A stretch of DNA of 33,550 nucleotides from Gammaproteobacteria bacterium RIFCSPLOWO2_02_FULL_61_13 (lineage in GTDB: Bacteria; Pseudomonadota; Gammaproteobacteria; Eutrophobiales; Eutrophobiaceae), in NCBI GenBank assembly GCA_001801865.1, contig MGYT01000005.1, positions 1 to 33,550 of the forward strand, given 5' to 3'. Under the pieces are notes generated by a model. The model worked only from the letters and a program-made list of their open reading frames with translations, did no database searches and was not told where the DNA came from. This document shows positions 1 to 10,392 of this stretch, one piece after another. The number at the start of each line of letters is the position of its first letter. The stretch's first letter is position 1. Position numbers and translations under genes: made by a program.

Positions 1-96
1 AAAAAGGTAGACACCCACCTGATCCTCACGGAGGAGCCGCTGGCGGATGCCGCCCGCTATGACCGCCTGCATGCAGAGGAGGTGTCCCATGTCTGA
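1..96 (+). CDS. istA: IS21-family transposase IstA, C-terminal fragment (truncated by window edge)
   Basis: Frame 1 reads [31 protein letters not shown] with TGA at 94-96, overlapping the istB start by 8 nt (ATGTCTGA). Confidence 0.7.
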   Translation, partial: KKVDTHLILTEEPLADAARYDRLHAEEVSHV

Positions 97-901
97 CATC
101 CAGAGCCAACTCAAGGCGCTCAAACTCCATGGCATGGCGGACAGTTACGCGGAGCTGCAGAGCCAGGGCGCTTCCGGCGCCAGCGCGTCCCTGGCCGCGT
201 CCGAATGGCTGCTCCAGCAGCTGCTGGAAGCGGAGTCCACCGACCGCGTCATCCGTTCGGTCAGTTACCAGATGCACGTCGCCAGGTTCCCTGTCCCGCG
301 CCATCTGGCGGGCTTTGACTTCAGCCAGTCCAAAGTGGATGAAGCCTTGATCGGCCGGCTGGCGACCATGGAATTTACCCATGCCGCACTGAACGCGGTA
401 CTGGTGGGGGGAACCGGAACCGGCAAGACCCATCTGGCAACCGCCCTCGGTGTGGCCGGCATCCAGCATCATGGCAAGCGTGTCCGTTTCTACTCCACCG
501 TAGATCTGGTGAATACCCTGGAACGGGAGAAAGCCGCCGGCAAACAGGGCCGCCTCGCGCTCAGCTTGATGCAGAAGGAATTGGTGATCCTGGACGAGCT
601 CGGCTATCTGCCCTTCTCTCAGGCCGGCGGGGCTTTGCTGTTCCACTTGCTCTCCAAACTCTACGAGCGCACCAGCGTTATCATCACCACCAACCTGACG
701 TTCTCGGAATGGAGCAGTGTGTTCGGTGACGCCAAACTGACCACCGCACTGCTGGACCGGTTGACCCATCATTGCCACATCATCGAGACCGGCAACGAGT
801 CCTTCCGCTTCAAGCACAGCAGTGCCACCGCCAAGGCGCGCATCAAATCCAGGGAGAAATCACAGCGCGCCGCGCCAGCGGAGGAACCCGCGGCAATCTG
901 A
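89..901 (+). CDS. istB: IS21-family ATP-binding helper protein IstB
   Basis: [23 protein letters not shown]...[18 protein letters not shown] (Walker A)...[39 protein letters not shown]...; ATG at 89 preferred over 47 because it overlaps the istA stop and follows an AGGAGG-like RBS. Confidence 0.93.
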   Translation: MSDIQSQLKALKLHGMADSYAELQSQGASGASASLAASEWLLQQLLEAESTDRVIRSVSYQMHVARFPVPRHLAGFDFSQSKVDEALIGRLATMEFTHAALNAVLVGGTGTGKTHLATALGVAGIQHHGKRVRFYSTVDLVNTLEREKAAGKQGRLALSLMQKELVILDELGYLPFSQAGGALLFHLLSKLYERTSVIITTNLTFSEWSSVFGDAKLTTALLDRLTHHCHIIETGNESFRFKHSSATAKARIKSREKSQRAAPAEEPAAI

Positions 902-998
902 ACTTCACACCCCTTCCAACAACATAAACAGGAGGTCAAGACCACCGCAGTCTGGTCGACTTATCCACAGGCGCGTAGTACGCTGCGCCGCTCAGGGC

Positions 999-1049
999 CT
1001 GGTCAATTTTCAACCGGCACAGCTGGTCAGTTTTCACTCGGCGCCAACA
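999..1049 (+). repeat. Right terminal region of IS21-family element with two direct repeats CTGGTCAATTTTCA / CTGGTCAGTTTTCA (999-1012, 1023-1036)
   Basis: 13/14 identical repeats spaced 24 bp, about 100 bp downstream of istB; multiple terminal repeats are typical of IS21 ends. The exact outer end (about 1049, ...CCAACA) is uncertain. Confidence 0.55.
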
Positions 1050-1123
1050 CCGCAGGCCATTGACCGGCTCGCGGACGGGCTGGATGGGGATGCCTTCGAT
1101 TTCGAGGGAATGGGCTGCGCCGG

Positions 1124-1495
1124 TCACGTTCTGCCTCGCCTCAATTTTGCCGACCCTGCTTTTATGGCACGGTATCGCGCCGGTGCCTCGGCAACGCGGA
1201 TGGGTCGGTCCTCGGGCTCAATTACGACGCGTACGTGGGCACGTAGTTCTCTTGCCACGCGACGCAACATACTGAGCGAATGGCCCTCGTAATCCGGAGA
1301 TTCCAGGCGGCAGATTTGTTGCTGCGTGGTTTTCACACGTTGGGCCAGTTGTTTCTGGGACAGGCCGGCGCGACGCCGCAGCGCCGCGACCTGCAATGCC
1401 ACGTCCCACGCCTGTCCTGCCCGTTTGAAACGGCGGGCAAAGGCCGGATCCGTCAATTGCTCCTTAAGATACTGGTCGAAATTCGTCTGTTTCAT
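1124..1495 (-). CDS. XRE/HigA-like antitoxin with HTH domain
   Basis: MKQTNFDQYLKEQLTDPAFARRFKRAGQAWDVALQVAALRRRAGLSQKQLAQRVKTTQQQICRLESPDYEGHSLSMLRRVARELRAHVRVVIEP: classic XRE HTH; 4-nt overlap with the upstream toxin-like ORF. Confidence 0.82.
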   Translation of the reverse strand: MKQTNFDQYLKEQLTDPAFARRFKRAGQAWDVALQVAALRRRAGLSQKQLAQRVKTTQQQICRLESPDYEGHSLSMLRRVARELRAHVRVVIEPEDRPIRVAEAPARYRAIKAGSAKLRRGRT

Positions 1496-1677
1496 GGTTG
1501 CATTCTCTTCCGCCAGTCCCGCATCCGTTCATTGGCGGTCTCCAGGTCCCGTGCGGGAATCGAGCGGCCTTTGTTCCTGATTCCATGGACGGCGATAATT
1601 CGGGACTGTGTCGCGAGGAATACCCGGACGAGACAATGCCCGCTCTGGGACTCATAGAACTGTATCGTGAATTCCAT
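1492..1677 (-). pseudogene. RelE/HigB (Gp49-like) toxin remnant with apparent internal deletion
   Basis: 61 aa: N-part MEFTIQFYESQSGHCLVRVFLA resembles the Gp49/HigB N-terminus; C-part RIIAVHGIRNKGRSIPARDLETANERMRDW resembles the C-terminus (LHGFxKKxxxxPxxExxxAxxR); the central segment is missing. Confidence 0.55.
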
Positions 1678-1682
1678 TGCCT

Positions 1683-1706
1683 GCCAACATCAATATTGGT
1701 GTTAGC
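1683..1706. promoter_or_regulatory. Palindromic candidate operator upstream of the toxin-antitoxin remnant
   Basis: GCCAACATCAATATTGGTGTTAGC: 10 of 12 base pairs symmetric, 6 bp upstream of the toxin ORF start. Confidence 0.5.
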
Positions 1707-1791
1707 GGCTATTCTCCAATGGACGTGCGATCTATGAAATACCGCCTCTTTGGTTGAATCGGTGCTAACCCATTGGGACACCCGTTATTCT

Positions 1792-2376
1792 TCATTCATT
1801 ACTCCCATTTCTTCCACGGAAGCGCTGCCGCAACGTGGCCACAAACGCTTCGTCGGCATTTTGACTGAACAGGCAAACTGGCGAATAGCCGCGACGCACC
1901 GACATTGCCGCGGCGACAAACATCAATACCATCGTCAGCACCGTGTTCTGCCAGCTGGTCAACGGCCACTGGCCATCCCATGTCAGGATCATGTCATTCG
2001 ATAGTGGTGACAGGTAAGGTATCGCCCAGATGTCCAGGGGGTTGGAACCTCGTGACCCGACGAGATCCATGAGCAAATGCAGATGAAAAGTCAGGAATGC
2101 GAGCCACGCGGTGCGTTGCTTTTGTTCAGCCAGATACCACGCGAGCATTGCCACCAGCAATGCCGCAGGAACACCATGACCCCAGTTGTGGTGATACGTC
2201 TCGTAAAACAATAAGTCGGGCCGTCCAAGCAACTTGTTGCCCAGGTCAATGGCGTACCCGATACCATCTATATCAGGCACGACACATGCCCAGGTGACAA
2301 TGGCGCGATCCCGCGGCCGGAGCTGTGCCATCTCCGACACGGTCCATCCCGCGAGAAGGTGTGTTACGGGGTGCAT
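1792..2376 (-). CDS. YdjM-like membrane-bound metal-dependent hydrolase family protein
   Basis: MHPVTHLLAGWTVSEM...VVPDIDGIGYAID...ETYHHNWGHGVPAALLVAMLAWYLAEQ...FHLHLLMDLVGSRG: His/Asp motifs and TM segments typical of the YdjM/DUF457 family. Confidence 0.65.
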   Translation of the reverse strand: MHPVTHLLAGWTVSEMAQLRPRDRAIVTWACVVPDIDGIGYAIDLGNKLLGRPDLLFYETYHHNWGHGVPAALLVAMLAWYLAEQKQRTAWLAFLTFHLHLLMDLVGSRGSNPLDIWAIPYLSPLSNDMILTWDGQWPLTSWQNTVLTMVLMFVAAAMSVRRGYSPVCLFSQNADEAFVATLRQRFRGRNGSNE

Positions 2377-2424
2377 GACTCCATCATCCTGTCTTCTCCA
2401 TGCATTACCTTAACGCATCCTATT

Positions 2425-3609
2425 TCAGGCACCTGCAAAGACCTTCAGCCGCTGAATATCCTTGTAACGACTCGGAATGTCGTCACGATTGGCGGCCAGG
2501 CGCAGATCGCGAAGCTTTTCCAGTGCCTTTAGCAACACCGGCAGCGGCGGGCCACTGGCGGTCAGATTTTCATGGTGCTCCTCTTTCAGGCTTTCCGCCG
2601 GCCTGGCGATGTACTTGTTCACAAGTTCATCATGATGCTGGGCGGCGGTGCGGCCATGGGCAGCGCACACTTCAAGGAATATCGCCAGGTTGGCGCGGAA
2701 GGTCTCACCGCCCTGCCCTGCATCCAGTTGTTCGAGGAAGCTGTTCATCAAGCTCTCGCGCCGCATGCAGTCGCGCAGCAGCGCCTGGTCCTCGGGCATC
2801 ATGTACAGGAACTTGTCCACCAGCAGTTGCGAGTAATAGGCGTGGTCCGCCTGGCACAGGCCGAGCAGCATGTCGATGATGTTGATGCCGGCGAAGTCGC
2901 CGGCATTGGCGCCGCGGTACACATGCAGGCCGACCCGGTGCGGCTTGAAATACGGCCGCACGCAGTAGAAGAACCGATCCACGTCCAGCAATTCGAACAG
3001 GCGCGAGTTGTGGCGCGCGACATCGTACAGGGCATCGCGCGCGACGGTCAGCAGGTCACCGGTGACCGGATGGGACACGCCCATGGGCAGCGCGCGAACC
3101 AACGCATCGGCGACGCGCTTGTAACCGAGGATCCCGCGCGCGTTGTAATCGGTGAAGATGAATTCGTCCTTGAGGGTGGTGAAGCTCTTGTAGCGGCCAT
3201 CCACGGCGCGGTTGTGGGTGGTCAGATGGCTGGTGGCGAAGCGCGGGGTCACACCGAGCGATGCGCCCAACTGCATGGCCAGCGCGGACGCCTCGTGCAA
3301 TGGGGAAACCTGCTCGCGGGTGTGCAGCGTGATCTCGTGGCGTTCACAAGCCGCCATGTAGAGACCCACATTGCCGAGCAGGTCGAAGCCCCGATCAAAT
3401 CCTTCATCGGTGTTGCCTTCGCGCAGCAAGGGGATGAGGAGAGTGCGTCCCTCTTCCAGCAACCGGCGCTTGATGTCCACGCCGACGCCGGCCACAGCGG
3501 CGCGATCGGCCTGTGCGAAGTACAGGTTCTCGAGCTCGGTGTTCAGGTCGCGGAAGCCGCCGCGGATCCAGCGGTCGAAGGCGGCGACGTTTTCGGTCAT
3601 GACCAGCAT
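2425..3609 (-). CDS. PrnB/DUF1864-like protein (possible heme protein of the indoleamine/tryptophan dioxygenase superfamily)
   Basis: Contains RFFYCVRPYFKPHRVGLHVYRGANAGDFAGINIIDMLLGLCQADHAYYSQLLVDKFLYMMP, resembling PrnB's FYxxLRPFYxPxRVGGxxYxGP...LGxQSDDxxY; later AAQHHDELVNKYI could carry the proximal His. Start could be 3600 (MTENVAAF). Confidence 0.5.
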   Translation of the reverse strand: MLVMTENVAAFDRWIRGGFRDLNTELENLYFAQADRAAVAGVGVDIKRRLLEEGRTLLIPLLREGNTDEGFDRGFDLLGNVGLYMAACERHEITLHTREQVSPLHEASALAMQLGASLGVTPRFATSHLTTHNRAVDGRYKSFTTLKDEFIFTDYNARGILGYKRVADALVRALPMGVSHPVTGDLLTVARDALYDVARHNSRLFELLDVDRFFYCVRPYFKPHRVGLHVYRGANAGDFAGINIIDMLLGLCQADHAYYSQLLVDKFLYMMPEDQALLRDCMRRESLMNSFLEQLDAGQGGETFRANLAIFLEVCAAHGRTAAQHHDELVNKYIARPAESLKEEHHENLTASGPPLPVLLKALEKLRDLRLAANRDDIPSRYKDIQRLKVFAGA

Positions 3610-3674
3610 GGATGATTACTCCGGGCTAAAAATGTAGCCGATAGCACGCGTTTGTGGTCCAACCTCCACAAAGC

Positions 3675-3701
3675 GGTGGATTTCGCTTCGCTCAATCCAC
3701 C
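3675..3701. repeat. Dispersed palindromic repeat GGTGGATTTCGCTTCGCTCAATCCACC
   Basis: GGTGGATT...AATCCACC hairpin in the gap downstream of purA; matches a motif commonly seen between proteobacterial genes. Confidence 0.65.
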
Positions 3702-3727
3702 CTACCAAGGTGACCCCTGAACACCCG

Positions 3728-5190
<1,463 letters not shown>

Positions 5191-5193
5191 TCC

Positions 5194-6384
5194 TTATTTC
5201 CCTCCCGTCCGCTTCACGACCCAGCGCCCGCGTTCCAACACGATCTCCCGGTCGCAACCCATGTCCACCGCCGTCCCGTCCTGGCCGGGCAATTGCACAA
5301 TGACCGCTTCGCCCTGGGATCGCAGGGTATCCAGCAATTCCTGCAACGCCGGGAGTTCCGAGGCCGGGGCAAGAATCGCCGCCGCCTTGGTCACCCGTTG
5401 CGTACCCAATGCAAACAGGCGCTTCACGTCGGCGCTGAATCCCGTCGCCGGGCGTTCGCGCCCGAAGGCGGCGCCGATGGCGTCATAGCGGCCGCCAAAC
5501 GCAATCCCGCTGCCTGCCTCCGGCACGAAACAACTGAACATCATGCCGGTGTGATAGTGATACCCGCGCAACTCCGCGAGATCAAAAAACAGCGACGCGT
5601 CCTTGACCTGGCGCGTCACCAACGCGGCGATACGCTCAAGATTGTCGATGCATTCCAGCGCCGGCTGGCCGAGGGCGCGCAGTTTTTTACGCGCCTGGCC
5701 GAGCACCTCGGGGCCGCCGTGCAACTCCACCAGCGCCCGCATGGGTTCCGCCAGCCTGGCCGTCACCGACCATTGCGTGGCGAAGACTTCGATCTCCGCC
5801 GCCGCCTTGCGTTGCAGGGCGTCGAACAACTGCGCTTCGCGCGCGGCATCCAACTGAAGGTGCTGGATGAGGCTGCGGTAAATGCCCACATGCCCGAGAT
5901 CCATGTGCACGTTGTGTACGCCGGCCAGCTGCAATGTGCGCAGGCACAGGGCCAGGACCTCGGCGTCACTCTCCGGTCCCGCATGCCCGTACAACTCGGC
6001 GCCCAATTGCAACGGGACACGGCTGCCGCCGGGCCCCGCGGGCAGGGTTTGCAACACCGGGCCGAGATAGCACAGGCGCGTGGGCACCTCGCGGCGCAGG
6101 TAGTGTGCATCGATACGCGCCACCTGCGGCGTCATGTCGGCGCGGATACCCAGCAGGCGGCCGCTCAACTGATCGGTGACCTTGAAGGTCTGTAAATCCA
6201 GGTCCTCGCCGCTGCCGCTGAGCAGGGCCTCGATGAATTCCGCCAGCGGCGGCATCGCCAGTTCGTAGCCCCAGGTTGCCAGCAGGTCCAGCAATTCGCG
6301 GCACAAATGTTCCAGGCGCGCAGCGTCCGGGGGCAGCACCTCTTCGATGCCCTCCGGCAACAGCCAGTGTTTGTTTTTGCCCAT
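5194..6384 (-). CDS. hisZ: ATP phosphoribosyltransferase regulatory subunit
   Basis: MGKNKHWLLPEGIEEVLPPDAARLEHLCRELLDLL...LGIRADMTPQVARIDAHYL...GGRYDAIGAAFGRERPATGFSADVKRL; HisRS-like; located upstream of purA. Confidence 0.95.
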   Translation of the reverse strand: MGKNKHWLLPEGIEEVLPPDAARLEHLCRELLDLLATWGYELAMPPLAEFIEALLSGSGEDLDLQTFKVTDQLSGRLLGIRADMTPQVARIDAHYLRREVPTRLCYLGPVLQTLPAGPGGSRVPLQLGAELYGHAGPESDAEVLALCLRTLQLAGVHNVHMDLGHVGIYRSLIQHLQLDAAREAQLFDALQRKAAAEIEVFATQWSVTARLAEPMRALVELHGGPEVLGQARKKLRALGQPALECIDNLERIAALVTRQVKDASLFFDLAELRGYHYHTGMMFSCFVPEAGSGIAFGGRYDAIGAAFGRERPATGFSADVKRLFALGTQRVTKAAAILAPASELPALQELLDTLRSQGEAVIVQLPGQDGTAVDMGCDREIVLERGRWVVKRTGGK

Positions 6385-6387
6385 GGC

Positions 6388-6573
6388 TCAGCGCACGAAA
6401 TACAGGATTGAAAGCCCGACACCCATGCTGGTCAGGCCGATAAATCGCAGGGTGGCGTCGTCCAGCTGTGAAGCGGCAGTGAACAGGCGCCGCGCGGATG
6501 CCGGCCGGATGAACGGCAGCACGCCTTCGATGACAAACACGAGCGCAAGCGCAGCGAGCAGGTCAGTCCACAC
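6388..6573 (-). CDS. DUF2065 (YjeT-like) small membrane protein
   Basis: 61 aa, two hydrophobic segments, directly after hflC: MWTDLLAALALVFVIEGVLPFIRPASARRLFTAASQLDDATLRFIGLTSMGVGLSILYFVR. Confidence 0.88.
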   Translation of the reverse strand: MWTDLLAALALVFVIEGVLPFIRPASARRLFTAASQLDDATLRFIGLTSMGVGLSILYFVR

Positions 6574-6611
6574 AAGGCTTTAGCTCCGCTGCGGGCGGCG
6601 ATGGGGGCCGA

Positions 6612-7475
6612 TTACCGGCCCCTGGGGCTGCCGAAATACTTGAAGAAATCCGAATCAGGCTTCAACACCAGGATGTCCCGGCCCGAACTGAACGTCGCCT
6701 GGTAAGCGCCCAGGCGACGGTAAAACCCGTAAAACTCCTCGTTCTTGCCGAAGGCGGAGGCGTAGATCTCGGTGGCCTGGGCGTCGCCCTCGCCGCGGAT
6801 GGTCTCCGCATCGCGGTAGGCGCCGGCCAGGATCACCTGGCGCTCGCGATCGGCATTGGCCTGGATGCGCTCCGCCGCTTCCTCGCCACGGGCGCGGAAA
6901 TCCTTGGCCACGCGCAGACGTTCTGCTCGCATGCGGTCATAGACTGAACTGCTGACCTCCTCCGGCAGGTCAATGCGTTTCAGTCGCACGTCCACGATCT
7001 TGATGCCCAACTCCGCCTCCAGTTGCGAGGTTGCGGCGGTGATGATGTCCAGGATCTCGCCGCGGGTACCGGCGACCACTTCCTGCACATTGCGCCGGCC
7101 GAATTCATCGCGCAGCGCGCTGTTGATGCGTTGCCCGAGCAGGCCGTTGGCGTAATCCAGGTCGCCGCCGCGGGTGCTGGTATAGAAGGTCTGCACGTTG
7201 GAAATACGCCACTTGCCGTAGTAATCAACGATGACATCCTTCTTTTCCGCGGTCAGGTAGCGCTGCGGCTGCTGTTCCAGGTTCAGCAGGCGCAACGGGA
7301 ATTTCTTCACCGTGTTGACCAGCGGGATCATCGCGTGCAGGCCGGGCTCATTATCCACGCGTTTCACTTCGCGGAACTGGAACACGATGGCCTGCTCCCA
7401 CTGTTGCACGCGAAACACGGACAGCGAAGTGATCACAATCAGGATCAGGATGGGCAGGAGAATGCGCGCAATCAT
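6612..7475 (-). CDS. hflC: Protease modulator HflC (SPFH/band 7)
   Basis: SLSVFRVQQWEQAIVFQFREVKRV...PLRLLNLEQQPQRYLTAEKKDVIVDYYGKWRI...; adjacent to hflK. Confidence 0.96.
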   Translation of the reverse strand: MIARILLPILILIVITSLSVFRVQQWEQAIVFQFREVKRVDNEPGLHAMIPLVNTVKKFPLRLLNLEQQPQRYLTAEKKDVIVDYYGKWRISNVQTFYTSTRGGDLDYANGLLGQRINSALRDEFGRRNVQEVVAGTRGEILDIITAATSQLEAELGIKIVDVRLKRIDLPEEVSSSVYDRMRAERLRVAKDFRARGEEAAERIQANADRERQVILAGAYRDAETIRGEGDAQATEIYASAFGKNEEFYGFYRRLGAYQATFSSGRDILVLKPDSDFFKYFGSPRGR

Positions 7476-7481
7476 GATGGG

Positions 7482-8627
7482 CTACCGGTTCGGGCGGGCA
7501 CGAACCGCCGCCGCGTTGATGGTGTCCAGTTCCGCGGCGGCATTGCGCGCCGCCCCCGGGGCAACCGACTGTGCCGGTGAAGCGCCTGCCGCGCCGCGGG
7601 TGTTGTCCATGAGCCGATCCAGCGGCAGATACACGACATTGTTTCCACCCTGGGCATCCAGCATCACCTTGCCGGTATTGGCCATCACGCCCTGCATGGC
7701 ATCGAGATACAGCCGTTCGCGCGTTATCGCCGGCGCCCGCTCGTACTCCGCCAGCAATTGCTCAAAGCGCGCGGCCTCTCCCTCGGCACGGGCAATTACG
7801 GTGGCCTTGTACGCATTGGACTCCTCGCGCAGACGGGCGGCGGCACCCCGTGCCCTGGGCTTGATCTCGTTACTGTAAGCCTCGGCCTCGTTCACCAGCC
7901 GTTGCTCGTCTTCACGCGCCTTGATGGCATCGTCGAATGCGTCTTTCACCTGTTCGGGCGGCTTCGCCGGCTGCATGTCCACCTTCACCACGGTGATGCC
8001 CGCACGATAATCGCTCAAGATCGTCTGCATCAGGTCCTGTTGCGCCTGGGCATTCTCGCGGCGCCCCTCGGTGAGGATGAAATCGAGTTTGTTCTTGCCG
8101 ATGATACGCCGCACGGAACTCTCCGCCACCTGGCGCAGCGCCTCCGCCGGATCCATGACGTTGAATACATAGTCCGCCGGATCGGAGATGCGCCACTGCA
8201 CCGCGACCTCCACATCCACAATATTTTCGTCCTGGGTCAGCATGGTCGCCTTGTGGGTAATGGAGCGCACCTGCCCGACATTGACGCGAATCACTTCGTC
8301 GATCAGGCTCGGATAGACAAAATTGAGTCCAGGTTGCAGCGTCGTGGCGTAGCGGCCGAATCGCAGCACGATACCGCGTTCCTGCTGGTCGAGAATATGG
8401 GTGATATCGAACAGGATCAGCGCGAGCGCGATGAGCAGGCCGCCGAACCAATACACCGGGGGCAGCCCGGGCCCGCCGACATTCGGGCCGCCGCCAAAAA
8501 TTCCGCCAAAGCTCCGCTGCAGGCGGCGGAGCATTTCATCCAGGTCCGGAGGGCCGCCGTCGTTGCCGCGCCCGCTCCAGGGGTCGCGCCCGCCGTTCCC
8601 CCCACCCGGTGGTTCATTCCATCCCAT
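7482..8627 (-). CDS. hflK: FtsH protease activity modulator HflK (SPFH/band 7)
   Basis: MGWNEPPGGGNGGRDPWSGRGNDGGPPDLDEMLRRLQ...QQERGIVLRFGRY...QPGLNFVYPSLIDEV... Confidence 0.96.
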   Translation of the reverse strand: MGWNEPPGGGNGGRDPWSGRGNDGGPPDLDEMLRRLQRSFGGIFGGGPNVGGPGLPPVYWFGGLLIALALILFDITHILDQQERGIVLRFGRYATTLQPGLNFVYPSLIDEVIRVNVGQVRSITHKATMLTQDENIVDVEVAVQWRISDPADYVFNVMDPAEALRQVAESSVRRIIGKNKLDFILTEGRRENAQAQQDLMQTILSDYRAGITVVKVDMQPAKPPEQVKDAFDDAIKAREDEQRLVNEAEAYSNEIKPRARGAAARLREESNAYKATVIARAEGEAARFEQLLAEYERAPAITRERLYLDAMQGVMANTGKVMLDAQGGNNVVYLPLDRLMDNTRGAAGASPAQSVAPGAARNAAAELDTINAAAVRARPNR

Positions 8628-8711
8628 CGTGATTCATCCCGCCTGTATTTCAGACCATCGTAAGGTAAAACAACGCGGCAAATCCTATCACAAAGTGCGG
8701 AATCACCTACC

Positions 8712-8850
8712 GGGTAGTGCTCTGTCATCCCGAGCGCAGCGAGGGATCCTGCTGAAAGGTTAAGATCCCCCACTGCGTTCGGGACGCCTACGGCGAATTC
8801 CTCGTTGCTTTCGCAACTCGGAATGACAAACTGTGGCACAACCCCCTACC
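8712..8850. mobile_element. MITE-like element 1 (nested inverted repeats GGGTAGTGC... / GTCATCCCGAG...CGGAATGAC)
   Basis: Outer GGGTAGTGC (8712-8720) against GGCACAACCCCCTACC (8835-8850); inner GTCATCCCGAG (8724-8734) against CTCGGAATGAC (ending 8827). Same architecture as 14722-14855. Confidence 0.65.
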
Positions 8851-10153
8851 GAATCAGATCGAGTTCAATGCCCTGTTCACGGGCGAGATGGCGCAATGAC
8901 CGCCCATCGATTTCGACCTGCATGACCCAGCCGCCCTTCTCATCCGCGGCCTCGCTGGATACCGCCCCGAACTCGAACAACTTTGAACGTAATGCCCCCG
9001 CCGTGGGCGGCAGGCGCAGCTCGCAGTTTTCGGGCAACGGCCGCAGCAGCGTGCCCATCACTTCCTTCAGCGCCTCGACCCCGGCGCCGGTGTGTGCGGA
9101 CACCCAGGCCACGGGCGGCCCCTCGCCTTCATCGTCGACGCGCGGCTCCAGTTGCGGATTCAGATCGATCTTGTTGTACACCATGATCTGCGGGATGCGC
9201 GCGGCGCCGATCTCGTCGATGACCTGGTTCACCTGCTCGATCTGGGCCGTGCGTTGGTCGGCATTGGCATCCACCACATGCAACAAAAGATCGGCCTCGC
9301 GCACGTCGTCCAGCGTGGCCCGGAAGGATTCCACCAGGTCATGGGGCAGATGGCGGATAAATCCGACGGTGTCGCTGAGGATGACGCGCCGCTCGGGCGG
9401 AACGCGAATTCTGCGCAGGGTGGGGTCCAGGGTCGCGAACAGTTGATCGGCAACGTAGACCTCGGCGCCGCTCAGGCGGTTGAACAGGGTGGATTTGCCG
9501 GCATTGGTATAGCCCACCAGCGACACCAGCGGCGTGCCGGTACGACCGCGCTGGCGCCGGCTTTGCCGGCGTTGGCGTCGCACCTTTTCCAGGCGCTCGT
9601 TGATGGTCTTGATGCGCTTGCCGATGAGCCGGCGATCGATTTCCAATTGTGTTTCACCCGGTCCGCGCAGGCCGATACCACCGCGCTGGCGTTCCAGATG
9701 GGTCCATCCGCGCACGAGGCGCGTGGCCAACCGCTGCAGTTGCGCCAGTTCCACCTGCAACTTGCCTTCATAACTGCGCGCGCGCTGGGCAAAGATGTCC
9801 AGGATGAGGCCGATGCGGTCCACGACCCGGCAGCCGCACTCCTTCTCCACGTTGCGTTCCTGGGCCGGGCTTAATTCGTGATTGAAGATGATGAGCTCCG
9901 CGCCGTGTTCCTTCACCGCCGCGGCGATCTCGAGGATCTTGCCGCTGCCGACGAAGAAACGGGCATCCGGGATCTGACGCGTGCCGGTGATGACGGCCAC
10001 GGCGCGCACGCCGGCGGAGCCGCACAGCAGCCTGAACTCCTCCAGTTCTTCGTTAAAGCGGGGACTGCGAAAATTGCAGTGCACCAGCACGGCGGCAACG
10101 CCGCGCTGGTCAGAGGCAGAAACTGAATGTCGCGCCAACGTCGGGGGCGTCAA
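8846..10153 (-). CDS. hflX: GTPase HflX
   Basis: [18 protein letters not shown]...[21 protein letters not shown]...[10 protein letters not shown]...[25 protein letters not shown]. Start is TTG overlapping the hfq stop. Confidence 0.96.
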   Translation of the reverse strand: MTPPTLARHSVSASDQRGVAAVLVHCNFRSPRFNEELEEFRLLCGSAGVRAVAVITGTRQIPDARFFVGSGKILEIAAAVKEHGAELIIFNHELSPAQERNVEKECGCRVVDRIGLILDIFAQRARSYEGKLQVELAQLQRLATRLVRGWTHLERQRGGIGLRGPGETQLEIDRRLIGKRIKTINERLEKVRRQRRQSRRQRGRTGTPLVSLVGYTNAGKSTLFNRLSGAEVYVADQLFATLDPTLRRIRVPPERRVILSDTVGFIRHLPHDLVESFRATLDDVREADLLLHVVDANADQRTAQIEQVNQVIDEIGAARIPQIMVYNKIDLNPQLEPRVDDEGEGPPVAWVSAHTGAGVEALKEVMGTLLRPLPENCELRLPPTAGALRSKLFEFGAVSSEAADEKGGWVMQVEIDGRSLRHLAREQGIELDLIR

Positions 10154-10392
10154 ACTTCCCCGCCATCGTCGTCGGAGCGCGGCAATTTGACATTGCGCGC
10201 GGGGACGATGGTTGAGATGGCGTGCTTGTACACCAACTGGCTGACGGAATTCCGCAGCAGCACCACGAACTGATCGAAGGATTCAACCTGCCCTTGCAAC
10301 TTGATGCCGTTGACCAAGTAGACGGAGACGGGGATCCGTTCCTTGCGCAGCGCATTCAGGAAGGGGTCCTGGAGAGTGTGACCCTTGCTCAT
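10150..10392 (-). CDS. hfq: RNA chaperone Hfq
   Basis: [68 protein letters not shown]. Confidence 0.98.
   Translation of the reverse strand: MSKGHTLQDPFLNALRKERIPVSVYLVNGIKLQGQVESFDQFVVLLRNSVSQLVYKHAISTIVPARNVKLPRSDDDGGEV

Noticed and set aside
2572-3615. 347-aa plus-strand ORF antisense to the PrnB-like gene
   Set aside because: Exact shadow of the minus-strand gene with His/Gln/Val/Gly-rich composition typical of GC-rich antisense frames; no recognisable domain.
7758-8663. 301-aa plus-strand ORF antisense to hflK
   Set aside because: Antisense of a confidently identified gene; no start context or domain evidence.
8417-8839. 140-aa minus-strand ORF upstream of hflK
   Set aside because: Its N-terminus is translated from the MITE-like repeat and its remainder is an alternative frame of hflK.
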